A stretch of DNA of 64,000 nt from positions 27,436,624-27,500,623 of the forward strand of contig NC_133206.1 of NCBI RefSeq assembly GCF_958299795.1, given 5' to 3'. Positions 22,763-33,642 of this stretch are shown here, in pieces. The first letter of the stretch is position 1; every line of letters starts with the position of its first letter. Origin of the DNA: Porites lutea (taxonomy: Eukaryota; Cnidaria; Anthozoa; Scleractinia; Poritidae). The notes under the pieces are model-generated. The model was not told the DNA's origin and made no database searches. It worked only from the letters and a program-made list of their open reading frames with translations. The position numbers and the translations under genes were made by a program.

Positions 22763-22914
22763 ACTCCACAAAATCAGCGATCCTTACTTATTTTATCCTC
22801 AGTTACGTGGAATACATACGAGAATGGTCGAGAATGGCAGAAGTGAAAATTGGCCTTACGCTCGTTTTACTGACAAAGACTTGAACTTAGAATATTGTGT
22901 GATATTTGTAAGCA

Positions 22915-22957
22915 GCGTCACGCAAGAATTGTTCCCACGAGGAAAAATAATTTGCAT
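22915..22957 (-). promoter_or_regulatory. Conserved block upstream of first exon B
   Basis: On the gene strand it carries ATGCAAATTATTTTTCCTC, then GGGAACAATTCTTGCGTGACGC, matching the block upstream of first exon A. It lies about 150-195 bp above the ATG. Further similarity (ATAACCATAGGAG...TACACCTGTC) extends to about 23030, so the duplication included 5' flanking DNA. Confidence 0.45.
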
Positions 22958-23156
22958 TTTGGATAACGAGCAGTATTTTGGGTGTTTTGTTTACTTACGA
23001 CAGGTGTAACCTCCTATGGTTATTGTACATGTGCTGGGTAAAATTCATCAAAAAATAAAAACACGAGACACGAACGGACTAAAAAATACATTTCCTAACG
23101 AGACATAACTGTTTGAGGCGCAGCTCAGGCGGTGTTTCCTCTTTTTTACCATTAAT

Positions 23157-23525
23157 TTGTGGTTAGCGAAATGGTGCAAAATTCACATATTCCATATTCA
23201 TTCACATTTAATGATTTCATTCTTGTTCACGAATACATTTATTGACATTCAACAACTACGTTGTCATTCGACATGCCGACACAAATTCACATTCAGCGAC
23301 ATATTTCTTAGTTACGAATATATTCATTCACATTCGCAACATTATACTGATTCATTCACATTCAAGGTCATGATTTTTATTCAACACTTGCAAAATTCGC
23401 AAATTCCATATTTCTTCACTTTGAACGATTAATTTTTTTTTCACGAATATATTCATTCACATCCGCGACATATATTCAATTACATTCAACATTAATTTTT
23501 ATGCGCATCCCTCTTTACGCATCAT
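23157..23525 (+). repeat. Left copy of a long inverted repeat
   Basis: Made of loosely repeated TTCATTCACATTCAACGAC-like units. Its inverted partner is at 25628-26012. Shared landmarks in order are GCGAAATGGTGCAA, TTTAATGATTTCATT, CACATTCAGCGACATATTTC, TTTTTATTCAACACTTGC and GCGCATCCCTCTTTA. The pair encloses about 2.1 kb containing a Penelope-like relic. Confidence 0.7.
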
Positions 23526-23651
23526 TTGATCCCAGGCTCCTAGCTCTGGGCTCTATCATCTGGAAACAGGCGACCCACCTTGGTGATTTGGAGAGCCCCA
23601 TAAGGCGTCGTTCTCGCTAAGTAAACTTAACTTTTAATGGCGGAGCACAAA

Positions 23652-23878
23652 TAGACTACGAGTAGTCCCCCATTTTTCATAAGGGATAGTAGAGCGAGCG
23701 TAACGCGAGCGCCCGTGAAAATCCGCCCTCGCGAGAATAGGCGACACGCGGCGGGAAGAGAGAAAAAGTGTCTCTCCCGCCGCGTTTTGCCTTTTCTCGC
23801 GTGAGTGATTTTCACGCGCGATCGCGTTTCGCTCGCTTTACTATCCCTGAGGAAAAATAGGGGACTACTCGTAGTCTA
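23652..23878. mobile_element. MITE (TAGACTACGAG family) with 9-bp target duplication
   Basis: Ends TAGACTACGAGTAGTCCCC and, reverse-complemented, TAGACTACGAGTAGTCCCC are identical. The arms continue with AGGGATAGTARAGCGAGCG-like sequence. GAGCACAAA is duplicated at 23643-23651 and 23879-23887. The 227-bp element is non-coding. A truncated relative lies at about 39930-40112, and a more distant one near 34300-34400. Confidence 0.85.
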
Positions 23879-23887
23879 GAGCACAAA

Positions 23888-24730
23888 GTCTTTTGAAACG
23901 GACATGATAAAATAGGTTTGACAGTTTTACGCGACTCCTGCTGTGTGGCCATTGTGTTTCGTTTCCAGCCCTCATAGTTTTGCTTTAACAAGCATATCTT
24001 CAAGCGATTTTTTCTTTCTATAAGAAATGAAGGGAAGCCCTTTCAGTAGCTCCTTGATGGTTGCTCTTGTATTTAAATTGCCTCTTGTCCATTAGTATGT
24101 TCTTCAAACATGGTAATGATGGATATACTTGAACTTGCGTAACATGGAGAGGGGGGAGGGGGGGCTCTCGGTGCTTTCTGTGTTTTAAGTGTAAGAGCTT
24201 CTTTTCTTCAGTGTGGTGTTAATTTCTGAGCGGATTTTCCAAACGTTTTCTTAGGGTAACCTCTAGAGGTAGGGCGCCTTTTGAATTATTTTATGTTGTC
24301 TGTAAAAGTAACCTTTGAGGAGATTGTTCTGATAAGCCTGAGAGCTTCTCCTTTAGCAAAGCCTTTTTAACACCTGGTGCCGTGACAGCTGTTTGAAGTG
24401 AGCGTACTGAAAGGAGGCTCGCACAACGGGAAACTTTTCTTTAGCAACTCGCTTTCCCCAATAGACTGGTGAATCCAAAACTTGATTGCAGGGTGATGAG
24501 AATCGAAACCGTTTATATAAAATGACGACTATTGTAGGTTCGATTAGAACGCGTAGGGTAGCAACGAGCGTGCTTTTTAATACAACCGCGTGTGCCAGTG
24601 ACAAAATTTCTTATATGAATAACTTTACACTCGTGATGGCCTGGAACTATGGTGGAAAACCGCAGACCAGTCAATAACAAAAGCTACAACGGCAGCCAAA
24701 GTCTATTGCTTCATCCAAGACAAAAATTTA
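23888..24730. other. No gene recognised
   Basis: Sequence inside the long inverted-repeat structure. It shows no readable exon or RNA gene. Confidence 0.35.
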
Positions 24731-24739
24731 TTGAATTAA

Positions 24740-25640
24740 TTTGATTCGCCTGAAGAAGTCCCCTGAAGAAGACGGCTTGTCCGTCCGAAATATCGGGAAA
24801 CCTCAAGACACGTATCTCTTTGCTATTTTTAATGTCTATATCGATGAGAATTGGCTTGTTGAAAAGTCGAGAAGAGTTTTGAACATTCTTGATTTGGGTC
24901 CAACATATATAACATATCGTCAATAAACCTTTTCCATATTAACAGTGTGTTAGTAATTTGCCTCAGGAGTTTTCTAGTTTTGCCACAAAATATTGGCAAG
25001 TGCTGCCGCCATTTTATTACCCATGGCTGTGCCGAGTGCCTGGAGATAGTGTTGGCCATTAAAATGGATGGAGTTCTCTTTTAGGGTAAGGCTCTGCATT
25101 TCACTATGGAAATGTGTCGCCATAGGAGGATTTCCTCTTGTCGAATATTTGTGTCAGTGTCTGGGGAGTACGTATACCCCGGAGGGGGTACCTAAAGTAA
25201 TGGCCTATACAGGAAGGCTCAGACCAAAGGGGTACCTTTTGCATGCCTCAGTTATATGAAAGGGTAGGGATTTTACTATATCGTAAATTTTCTTGTTCTT
25301 TGGCCAACCGAATTGAAGGAGTGTAAAAGGTTTGGGAAATCTCCGATTTTGGTCTGTGCAAAGGCCCAAAAGGCCTTACAGATCAGTTTATGGCTGTGAA
25401 AAAGTCGAGAAAACGAAACAAGATATACGAAAGGGGTATCATTCTTCAATAGAAGGTATTCGAAAAGTATACCTTTTCTGTCCAAATGGTATATAAGGGT
25501 AAGGGGTTGGAACTCGGGGCGCAGCCTCCTCGGATAAAACGTGTTTGAGTATCCCCCTGGGGTGTATAGGCTGGTGACGTCCATTGAGACTAGAAAAACG
25601 TTGTTTATTACTTGTGTCTTGATGTCTAAAGAGGGATGCG
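24740..25640 (-). mobile_element. Penelope-like retroelement relic
   Basis: Minus-strand translation shows pieces typical of Penelope-like reverse transcriptases: SMDVTSLYT near 25580 and WKRFIDDMLYML near 24930. The distal part has the CCTGAAGAAGACGGC...CCGAAATATC sequence often seen at the end of such elements. The copy is clearly broken and old. It lies between the long inverted repeats at 23157-23525 and 25628-26012. Confidence 0.55.
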
Positions 25641-26012
25641 CACAAAATGTTGAATCATGAATATAGCAATGGTGTTGAATAAAATTTTGTCGTTGAATGA
25701 GAATGAACATATTCATGAAAAAAAATAATAAATCGTTCAATGTGAAGGAATATGAAATTTGTGAATTCTACTCATCAACAAAATCACTGAATGGAAAAAG
25801 CAAGTGTTGAATAAAAATTATGACCTTGAATGTGAATGAATTAATTCGTAACTAAGAAATATGTCGCTGAATGTGAATTTGTGCACATGTACATGTTGAA
25901 TTGAATGACAAAGAAGTTGTTGAACGTGAATGAATATATTCGTGAACAAGCAATGAAATCATTAAATTTGAATGAAGTGGAAATTGTGAAGTTGCACCAT
26001 TTCGCTGCAATA
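25628..26012 (-). repeat. Right copy of the long inverted repeat
   Basis: Inverted partner of 23157-23525 with the same landmark order. Small insertions and deletions distinguish the two, so the pair is not recent. Confidence 0.7.
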
Positions 26013-26019
26013 TTAATTT

Positions 26020-26810
26020 GCATAATTTTACAGGGTGTCCCAAAAGTTCGTTCCTCTACTTTAAAAGTCTGTATTTCAGTACGATTGAACTTGTTAAGCA
26101 AATCATTGAAGCAAAAGTTGTGTCTTTCAATCTAATTCACTATTTTCATACTTGTTGTGCCATGTTTTGACTCGAATATTCGATTTGTGTACTCCCGCGC
26201 CAAAGGTGCCCGTGCGCGAGTATATTTCCAGCCACATAATTTTTGTATTTTATGGCCCGAATTTCTCGAACTTCTTCCTTGTATTTTGTGAATATCACAA
26301 AAGATAAACCGCTTTAAGGCAAAAAAGTTCAGAGCATAAGCATATATACTTCGATTTACTGGCTTATCTGTTGTAGAAACTGCTAACAAACTGAAAAAAT
26401 CCGAATGTTGGGTGGTAAAATGATCAAGGAGTAATGAAGGTTTTGAAGGCAAGAAACGAAGGGGAAGACCAAAAGTCCTGAAGAAAGCAGCTAAAATAGT
26501 TTTAAAGAAGGCTAGATACAAAGTAGGTGACTCAACGAGGAAGCTGTCACATAGTTAGAGAGCCAAGACCAGAAAGGGTTGAGAAAAGCTATTTAAAATG
26601 CTTAAAATTAGAGGCCCCTGAGATGGCCAAAAAAAAAAAAAACCTGTGCTTAGTCTGCCAAGTAACGCCCAGCTGGGCGATTGACGATTAATTGTTATGT
26701 GGCAATTTTATCTGTTCCTCACATAAGATAACTTGCCCAAGTGATATTAAAAAAAGCTAGCAAAGAGCCCCGTCGTTAACGGACTAATTCAGAGAATTTT
26801 TTTTAATAGG
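26020..26810. other. No gene recognised
   Basis: AT-rich sequence with a poly-A run near 26630-26641. The minus-strand frame at 26132-26521 matches no family I know. Confidence 0.35.
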
Positions 26811-27930
26811 TCCTTCCAGCGGTGGGTGACAAAATTATTGGCGAAAACTGGCTACAAATAGCCGCAGAGAAGGTAAGGTCATCAAACTATTTTTTACTGC
26901 CTTTCTGGTATCGATCAGCTCGGTAAGTTCCTTCGTGTATGGCTTCTACATTTCAGTAAAGATTTTGACCACACTGATCACGCACTGGTCTCCAAGCTTG
27001 TTAGTCTTGATGTCCGTGGTTTCTTAATAAGGTGGATCTGTATTTTTCTCAGTGGTCGTCGCCAAGCTGTTAAACTTAGTAACCTTATCTCTTAATGGAT
27101 GCCACTCCATGGGGGTGTCCCTCAGGGCACTAAACTGGGGCCAAATATGTTCCTAATTATGATCAACGATGTAATTAGCATTACAACATCTTTATACAAT
27201 CTCCTCTACTATCCAGTCAATAGACTGGAATTGATGACTGCCAAGCAATATCAGAAGAGGTCACCGTGGGCGGTACATCTTCCCTTAACAACCCCATCTT
27301 GACATCATTTTTCGGTGGTCATCGTGAAACAACATAAACCTAAACCCGAATAATTTCAAGGAGATAACGATTTGTACGCTCCGAACTAAATGTGCCGTCT
27401 TATAATTAAAGTACTTAGGCTTACGTTGTGTTACACTCTTAAGTGGAACGACAACTTCAACGAATTAGTTCCTAAAGCACCAAAGAGCATCGAAGAGCCG
27501 GGATCCCCTCTATGGTGACCTCTTCAATGTCTATCCTTATATCGATACGCTCAGTTCTGGTAGTCACGTGATCAAACAGCCTACCTGTCTATCTAAGGCA
27601 AGATCGAGCAAGTCCGGAAAAAAACCACTGCGTATACATATCCCCTATACCCACTATAATGATGCACTCTCGTTATGTAAAATCACACGGCTTCATGCTT
27701 GACCTGATGACCTGTGCTATTAGGTGTGGTACAGCTTCCGTGACCACCCAGAATTACGCCTTCACCGCTTATTGCCTCCCTTGCGTGCTGAGAGCCAGCC
27801 TTACAATTTGCGCTGCAGTAACAACTCGGCCTTACCAAAGTGTCGTACGGAAGGATATAAACGTAGCTTTCCCCGCTCTCGCTTATAAACTCGCTCTTTA
27901 ATCCAACGCCACTTTTACTATAGCCCAGTA
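26811..27930 (+). mobile_element. Broken LINE (reverse transcriptase 3' part)
   Basis: Plus-strand translation in several frames gives LINE RT pieces: GGVPQGTKLGPNMFLIMIND at about 27107-27165, then C-terminal fragments YTHYNDALSL near 27655 and ESQPYNLRC near 27795. These match the order of the RT palm and the C-terminal tail in CR1/L2-like elements. Frame changes and stops are frequent, so this is an old, inactive fragment unrelated in state to the intact LINE nearby. Confidence 0.6.
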
Positions 27931-28028
27931 CCATAGTGTAATATTAAGAATTAGTGTAAAGTACTGTTTAACGGTAGTAACAAAGTATTTATCTATTTTA
28001 CAAACATACATTTTTAGACATATTAAAT

Positions 28029-28066
28029 GCCATGCTGGAGCTCATCCGGATGAGCTCCAGCATGGC
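28029..28066. repeat. 38-bp perfect palindrome
   Basis: GCCATGCTGGAGCTCATCC is followed directly by its exact reverse complement with no spacer. A further A/T pair lies beyond one mismatch. It could extrude as a cruciform or be the fused arms of a tiny fold-back element. Confidence 0.9.
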
Positions 28067-28620
28067 GTCTCCATACAAAGCTCTATAAATTTGGGTAAAA
28101 CATTTCCTCGGATATCTCGTATACGAGTTATTCCTTCGACCCAAATCTTGGCAAGGGTCTTTGTATGTTTACCTCCTTTCATTTCCCAGATTCTGGACTT
28201 TATCTGTCGAATGGTTTTGATTTTTATTTTGATCTATTTTGGATGGCGTGACATTGAAAACCAGCAATATTTCGGCTGGCCATACCAGCCTTCGAGAACA
28301 GACGTTTTCTTCGCCTTTTTCGGGAAAGCAAAGGCAGTTTGTGCTATCCCGAGAAACGCGCCAAAAAACGCTTGTTGTGCTGGCTAAAAGCTTGCTGCTC
28401 ATTCGTGTGTTCTCTGGCAGCATGCTTCGCTTACCACTCAGTGACCACTCGAAGGGAGAGTTGGTTCCCTCTACTTCCGCTCCTGGCCCTCGCGACCTAT
28501 TCAACAACAACAACAACAATTTATTAAGGTATTTCCATATCTATACATGGCATTACCTATCTAATACTTATGAATAAAGTACAAATATATCATTTATAAA
28601 TATATGGCAAAATAAAAAGA

Positions 28621-31600
28621 TTATATTCTTTTCTGAAATAACATATCATGTCTGTAACGCATACATTCAAAAACAAAAGCAGCAATTGATCTACAAACAG
28701 AGGGATCTATACTATTAAAGAGAAATAAAAGTTTTGAAGTCACATCTAAGTCCTTGAAAAGTGTATATCTATCAGATATTTCACTGAAGAATTTTAAACG
28801 TAAATTGTCATAAAGTTTGCAGAAGAATAGAAAATGAAGTTCATTTTCAACTTCATTCGTCTGACATAGATAACATATTCTTAAATTTTCGGGAGTTTTA
28901 GGTACTGTGTGTCTGCCTGTTTCAATATGTAATCGATGATTTCCTAGTCGAAATTTATTGAGTGAGGTTTTGTGAAGTGGATTTTTAATCATATTTAAGA
29001 ATTCTGCTTTTTTATTATCGTTCTTAAAGGTAGTATAAAAATTCAATTTTCTATTTGTTTTAAGGAGGGTAAGTTGATGCTCAGTTAGAGCATTATTGAT
29101 GTTTTGCTTGATGTAAGAGGTGAAGACTTTTTCGTTGTTTTCATTCAATGTTATGGCGGTTGCGTTGTACTTGCTACATATAGTTTTTATTTTCTGCATC
29201 AAACCTGGCTGGTTGTTATCGGCCATTTCCTGGGAGAGTTGTAGACATTGTTTTGCTATGTTTTTATCTCGCATATTTTGTAAATGAATCCAAAATTTAA
29301 TAATTGAGGTATCTATAGTTAATTTCAGCGGTAATCTACCTAGTTCATTTCTAGCAGCGACGTTTGGACATTGTTTATTTACGCCTAAGGACTGTTTGCA
29401 AAAATATATATGCGTTTTTTCAATTATGTCTTTTTCCCAGGCGTTAAAATCATCTTTAGTATATATGCCCCAGATTTCAGATCCATATAAAAGAATGGGG
29501 AGGAAAAGCGAATTGATGAGTTTATTGGTTATGTCAATTGGTAGTTTCAAGAAATCAAGGTAGCGTCGTATCGCAAAAAACGATCGTCGTGTTTTTTCTT
29601 TTAAGTTTATTTTACACACATTGAAGTTCCCATTTGTAGCTAAATTGATACCGAGGTATGTATAATTGTTAACAATTTCTATTTTGTCATTGTTTATCTT
29701 AAAACAATATTTGTTAAGGACTGATTTTCTACATTTCTTTTGAAAAATCAGAACTTTAGTTTTCTTTGAATTAACAGATAGCAACCATTTGTTACAATAT
29801 TCAGCGAGCACAGAAAGCGCTTTTTGAAGTCCTTCGGCTGAATGGGAAATTAGAACAAGATCATCTGCATAAAATAAACAGTTCAGATGAGTTCCATTTG
29901 GTAAAATAATAGGGTCTGTGTCTTGTCGGTCAAGTAAAAAAGGGATTTCATTTAGATATAGGTTGAAAAGCATAGGAGAAAGGATACAACCTTGTCTAAC
30001 CCCTTTGCAATAGTTAAAGAATTCCGTTCGTTGACAATCGGAAAACTTTATGGAGCATTTAGTTTTTGAATAAAGGTGCTTTATTAAATCATAAAATTTT
30101 CCCCCAATGTTGTACCGAAGGAGTTTATAGAATAAGCCATCATGCCAAACCGAATCAAAAGCCTTTTTGAAGTCAATAAAGCAGGTATATAATTTTCCTT
30201 TTGTAGTTTGATTGACGTATTTATCGATTAGTGTTCTTAAGGTAAATATGTGATCAGTTGTACGATGATTCGGTAAAAAACCTATTTGAGCTTCATGCAA
30301 TATGTCTTGATCGATTACAAAATTTTTCAGTCTGGTATTAAGTACTGAGGTGAAAAGCTTTCCGAGACAACTATTTATACATATACCTCTATAATTTCCC
30401 GGGTCTTGCTTGTTTCCAGATTTATAAATAGGGGTTATTATTCCTTCGCACCAAGAGCTAGGGTAAAAACCACTTTGGAGTATAAGGTTAAATAATTTTT
30501 GGAGTGCGGTTTTCAAGAATTGTACGCTGGCTTTCAACATTTCATTACGAATTTTGTCAGGTCCCGGAGCTTTCCTTGACTTAAGTGATTTGACCGTAGT
30601 TTCTATTTCATTAATTGAAATAGGGCTATCTAAGTAGTTGTGAATGTTTTTCGTTTCTTCTAAACTGGAAATGTCTTCCTTTAAGGAAACAGGATCTGTA
30701 TAAAAAGAAGGGGGGTCTGAAACCGAATGTAAGCGTTTAAAATGGCTAAATAGACTGTCAGCTGGAATATCGTTTTTGTTAGAGGGGGAGCGTTGTTTTT
30801 CTTTTAAAGATTTGAGGTAAGTCCAGAATTTCTGACTGTCTTTGTTTTGTATGAGGTCCTCAACTTGAGAATCTAGTAATTTTGCTTTTTTGTGTTTAAC
30901 CAATTTCTTAAAGTTTTTACGCATGCTGTGATAGTCGTGTCTGAGACTTTCATCATAAGGTTTTTTATGTTTCTTGTTAGATAGTCCCCTTAAATTTTTC
31001 CTTAAAAGGGCACAGTCCTTATCAAACCATAATTTATGCTTTTTTGGTTTCTTTTGTGTACAAGCTAATCTGAGAGAACAGGCGCATATATCATTTAAAA
31101 TGTTTGTAAAATGTTCCGTAGCAGAATCAATGCCTTCACTGTCCATGGCAAAATTAGTATTTTCAAATAGATTTAATCGTGAGAGGAATTTATCTTGTTT
31201 TAAGATATTAAGAAAGTGTTCTCTTGAAGTTTCATTCCAGATGAATTGTTTAGGAAGATCAAATGCTTTTGCTTGCGGAGGAGTATTTGTTTGAGGGGAA
31301 ATTGATGGGGAAATATTCAGCCAACAGATAAGTTGAGAGTGATCCGAGAAAATTGTTGGTTCTTTAACAATAAAATTTTCCGTCAAGCTTAATATTTCAT
31401 GACTAACAACGAAGTAGTCTACGGTGCTGATTCCTTTTGGAGAATGATAAGTAATGTTACCAAAGGAGTCTCCTGTCGTCCTCCCATTTACGATTCGTAA
31501 GTCACATGACTTGCAAATGTCTAGTAGTGATTTACCGTGTTCATTTATATGGGTGTCGTAATTTCTCCTTTTTCTTAGGTTGCGCTTAGGAAAGAGGTTA

Positions 31601-32148
31601 TCGCCGGGTATATGATTATTTTGATCAATGTCAACGAAATCTAGAGCAGAGCCTGTTCTAGCATTGAAATCACCTGTCAACATAATAAAGCCTTCTGCAC
31701 TATAATAAGCAATGTGGTTTTCGAGATCATCAAAAATGTCAGGGTTAAAATAGGGCGAGTCCCGAGGGGGCACGTAAATGGCACATAAAAATATATCCTG
31801 ATCTATAGCAAAATAGTTTTTATCAATTTTGCACCACAAAAAATTAGTATGATATGAGATTAATTGGATGCCTTTCTTGAAGGTAGTTCTAAAACCAAGA
31901 GCAATTCCACCTGAAGATCTGCCATTTTTCTTTCGATGATGTTTTTTACTGGGGTTTGTGAAAAATTCATAACCCGGCAAAGAAATTTCATCTGACCTCC
32001 AAGTTTCAGTCAATACAATTATATCACAATGATTGAAAAAATGTAAAAAATCACTATTTGATAATTTGTTACCCATAAAGAAATTTTCGGATAAACCATT
32101 CACATTCCAACTAGTTATAGATAAAACGCTAGATCTAAGAGAGGACAT
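28621..32148 (-). CDS. LINE ORF2: endonuclease-reverse transcriptase, 1175 aa
   Basis: The N-terminal apurinic-type endonuclease shows SWNVNGL (~12), LTETW (~45), GDFNA (~160) and SDHSQL (~269). The reverse transcriptase spans about 500-830 with KAPGPDKI (~529), FIDFKKAFDSV, GVRQGCILSPMLFNLYLNEI and the catalytic FYADD (~760). A C-terminal CYLC...HFLFFC zinc-knuckle-like motif sits near 1093. The enzyme nicks target DNA and primes reverse transcription of the element RNA. Length and motif order match the CR1/L2/jockey group and I see no break. The closest clade cannot be fixed without a tree. Confidence 0.92.
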   Translation of the reverse strand: MSSLRSSVLSITSWNVNGLSENFFMGNKLSNSDFLHFFNHCDIIVLTETWRSDEISLPGYEFFTNPSKKHHRKKNGRSSGGIALGFRTTFKKGIQLISYHTNFLWCKIDKNYFAIDQDIFLCAIYVPPRDSPYFNPDIFDDLENHIAYYSAEGFIMLTGDFNARTGSALDFVDIDQNNHIPGDNLFPKRNLRKRRNYDTHINEHGKSLLDICKSCDLRIVNGRTTGDSFGNITYHSPKGISTVDYFVVSHEILSLTENFIVKEPTIFSDHSQLICWLNISPSISPQTNTPPQAKAFDLPKQFIWNETSREHFLNILKQDKFLSRLNLFENTNFAMDSEGIDSATEHFTNILNDICACSLRLACTQKKPKKHKLWFDKDCALLRKNLRGLSNKKHKKPYDESLRHDYHSMRKNFKKLVKHKKAKLLDSQVEDLIQNKDSQKFWTYLKSLKEKQRSPSNKNDIPADSLFSHFKRLHSVSDPPSFYTDPVSLKEDISSLEETKNIHNYLDSPISINEIETTVKSLKSRKAPGPDKIRNEMLKASVQFLKTALQKLFNLILQSGFYPSSWCEGIITPIYKSGNKQDPGNYRGICINSCLGKLFTSVLNTRLKNFVIDQDILHEAQIGFLPNHRTTDHIFTLRTLIDKYVNQTTKGKLYTCFIDFKKAFDSVWHDGLFYKLLRYNIGGKFYDLIKHLYSKTKCSIKFSDCQRTEFFNYCKGVRQGCILSPMLFNLYLNEIPFLLDRQDTDPIILPNGTHLNCLFYADDLVLISHSAEGLQKALSVLAEYCNKWLLSVNSKKTKVLIFQKKCRKSVLNKYCFKINNDKIEIVNNYTYLGINLATNGNFNVCKINLKEKTRRSFFAIRRYLDFLKLPIDITNKLINSLFLPILLYGSEIWGIYTKDDFNAWEKDIIEKTHIYFCKQSLGVNKQCPNVAARNELGRLPLKLTIDTSIIKFWIHLQNMRDKNIAKQCLQLSQEMADNNQPGLMQKIKTICSKYNATAITLNENNEKVFTSYIKQNINNALTEHQLTLLKTNRKLNFYTTFKNDNKKAEFLNMIKNPLHKTSLNKFRLGNHRLHIETGRHTVPKTPENLRICYLCQTNEVENELHFLFFCKLYDNLRLKFFSEISDRYTLFKDLDVTSKLLFLFNSIDPSVCRSIAAFVFECMRYRHDMLFQKRI

Positions 32149-32252
32149 ATTCTATAACTACCACTCAACTAAGGAATAGCAGTAAAAAACAACTCAAATG
32201 AAGTAAGATAAAGTAATGGATGAAAATCAAAATAGGAAAAGGATATAGGGTA

Positions 32253-33362
32253 TCATTGATGACGTGTAGATTCATAAAGTCTCAAGAGTTCCATAACAGT
32301 GTTAATATTTATTGATTGGGGTTTCATTCCAGCTTGGGTGGTTGTTTCTGGAGGGGGCATCCTCGCCATTTCAGCATAAGACGGTTGTGGTACTGATTGT
32401 GTTACTGGTTGTGGTTGTGGAACTGATTGTGGTATTACTGATTGAGCAGTGGATTGGTGAATAGGTGGAAGTGACGGGTAGTTGACTTGGTGGGGAAGAC
32501 GATTTGCATTGGTCATGAGAGGTCCTAGGCCACGAGAATTCTGAAAGGTCGTAAGAGGGGATCGCATAAGTGGGGGAATCAGTTTGTCTGTTGATCCAAT
32601 GCTTTTTCTTGGAAGTCTTAATCTGTTGAATATGACATCTTTCAGGTTAGTTACCAATGCACCGATTTTGCGCCTTTTGAGATGTTTATTATCGTGCAGG
32701 TAGTCTTCTGGAATATTTTCGTTGTTCACGAGATGAACATTTGGGTATGGAGCGCAAACCGTGCCAAGTTTGGAATTTAAGTCAGATCTGCGTTGATCCG
32801 TTGCATCTCGACGCTTGAGAAGGGAGGAGATTAGCACTTTAGAAGACGGGTACTTTTGGGAGGCGATTTCAACCATGGTCTCGAATTGAGTAAGACAGGA
32901 GTCGAGTGAAGATCGTTCGATATCGTTTGTTCCAACATGTATGATAAGATGACTTGGCCGACCAAGAAAGGATTCAGTAAGTGTTTTTGTTACTGAAGAG
33001 AGTGTTGGACAAAACATTTGCCGTGTTTTTTTGTCAGGAATGAACCTAGCAGTGTCGATATATTTTCCATTTGAATCAATTAGGATAACAACATCATCAT
33101 TGATAGCGCCCTCAGGTGGGTTTTCCTCAGAGGGGGTTGTATTGTTATCATCAGAAGAAATCTGGGAATGGTCATTGACAGACACATTTGGGGAAGGCGG
33201 CGAATCGCTGGTGCTCTGATTGGAAGAGGTTTCTTGAAGGGCAGCAAAGGTGTTGGAAATTATGACATCATCAGGGAAAGTTAAAGTGTTATCACAACAA
33301 AAAACGGCCGCTTTCAATTTTTTTTTTAATTCGTAGCAGCGAGTTAAGCGAAGACGGTTCAT
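32253..33362 (-). CDS. LINE ORF1 with SGNH/GDSL esterase-like domain, 369 aa
   Basis: The middle of the protein has the pattern of an SGNH hydrolase: VVILIDSNGKYI (~93, candidate catalytic Ser in DSN), HVGTNDIE (~142, block with GTND) and LHDNKHL (~225-230, the DxxH pair). CR1- and L2-type LINEs are known to carry esterase domains in ORF1. Before it lies a low-complexity Ser/Asn/Pro region. After it comes a Pro/Gln-rich tail with repeated PQSVPQPQPV-like segments. No zinc knuckle was seen. The role in the element is probably RNA or membrane association; enzymatic activity is inferred only from the motifs. Confidence 0.82.
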   Translation of the reverse strand: MNRLRLTRCYELKKKLKAAVFCCDNTLTFPDDVIISNTFAALQETSSNQSTSDSPPSPNVSVNDHSQISSDDNNTTPSEENPPEGAINDDVVILIDSNGKYIDTARFIPDKKTRQMFCPTLSSVTKTLTESFLGRPSHLIIHVGTNDIERSSLDSCLTQFETMVEIASQKYPSSKVLISSLLKRRDATDQRRSDLNSKLGTVCAPYPNVHLVNNENIPEDYLHDNKHLKRRKIGALVTNLKDVIFNRLRLPRKSIGSTDKLIPPLMRSPLTTFQNSRGLGPLMTNANRLPHQVNYPSLPPIHQSTAQSVIPQSVPQPQPVTQSVPQPSYAEMARMPPPETTTQAGMKPQSININTVMELLRLYESTRHQ

Positions 33363-33642
33363 ACCATTTTCTATATACTTTGTCCTAATAACGGAGAATT
33401 ATATCTTCGGGGATTTACGAATTCAAGGTAGACAGTCTATCTCGTATTAAATTCTCATAACCAGGGGAAATTAGATCCAGCTTAGTCGCACGTGACTTCG
33501 GTCAGCTTCGATCAGAAACCGTGGGTATTTGCCATTTGAAGGCGGTTTGCGCAAATAGTCGAAGGAAAGCAAATCATTGCAGTAAGAGTTTCTAGCTAGG
33601 TATTTTACAGACATAACGATCAACGGAAATTCAAAATTAGCG

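Larger units (their letters stand above)
28503..33400 (-). mobile_element. Apparently intact LINE (CR1/L2/jockey-type non-LTR retrotransposon)
   Basis: Two long uninterrupted minus-strand frames in the usual order: ORF1 (33362-32253) and ORF2 (32148-28621), 104 bp apart. The 3' end has a short UTR and a (TTG)n tail: AATAAATTGTTGTTGTTGTTG ends about 28503. The 5' boundary is not clear and is set at about 33400. No target duplication was found, as is common for CR1-type insertions. Both frames are open throughout, so the copy looks young. It lies about 240 bp upstream of the proposed first exon of the Ly6-type gene, in the opposite direction. Confidence 0.88.

Noticed and set aside
30974-31294. 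106-codon plus-strand frame inside the LINE
   Set aside because: Antisense shadow of ORF2.
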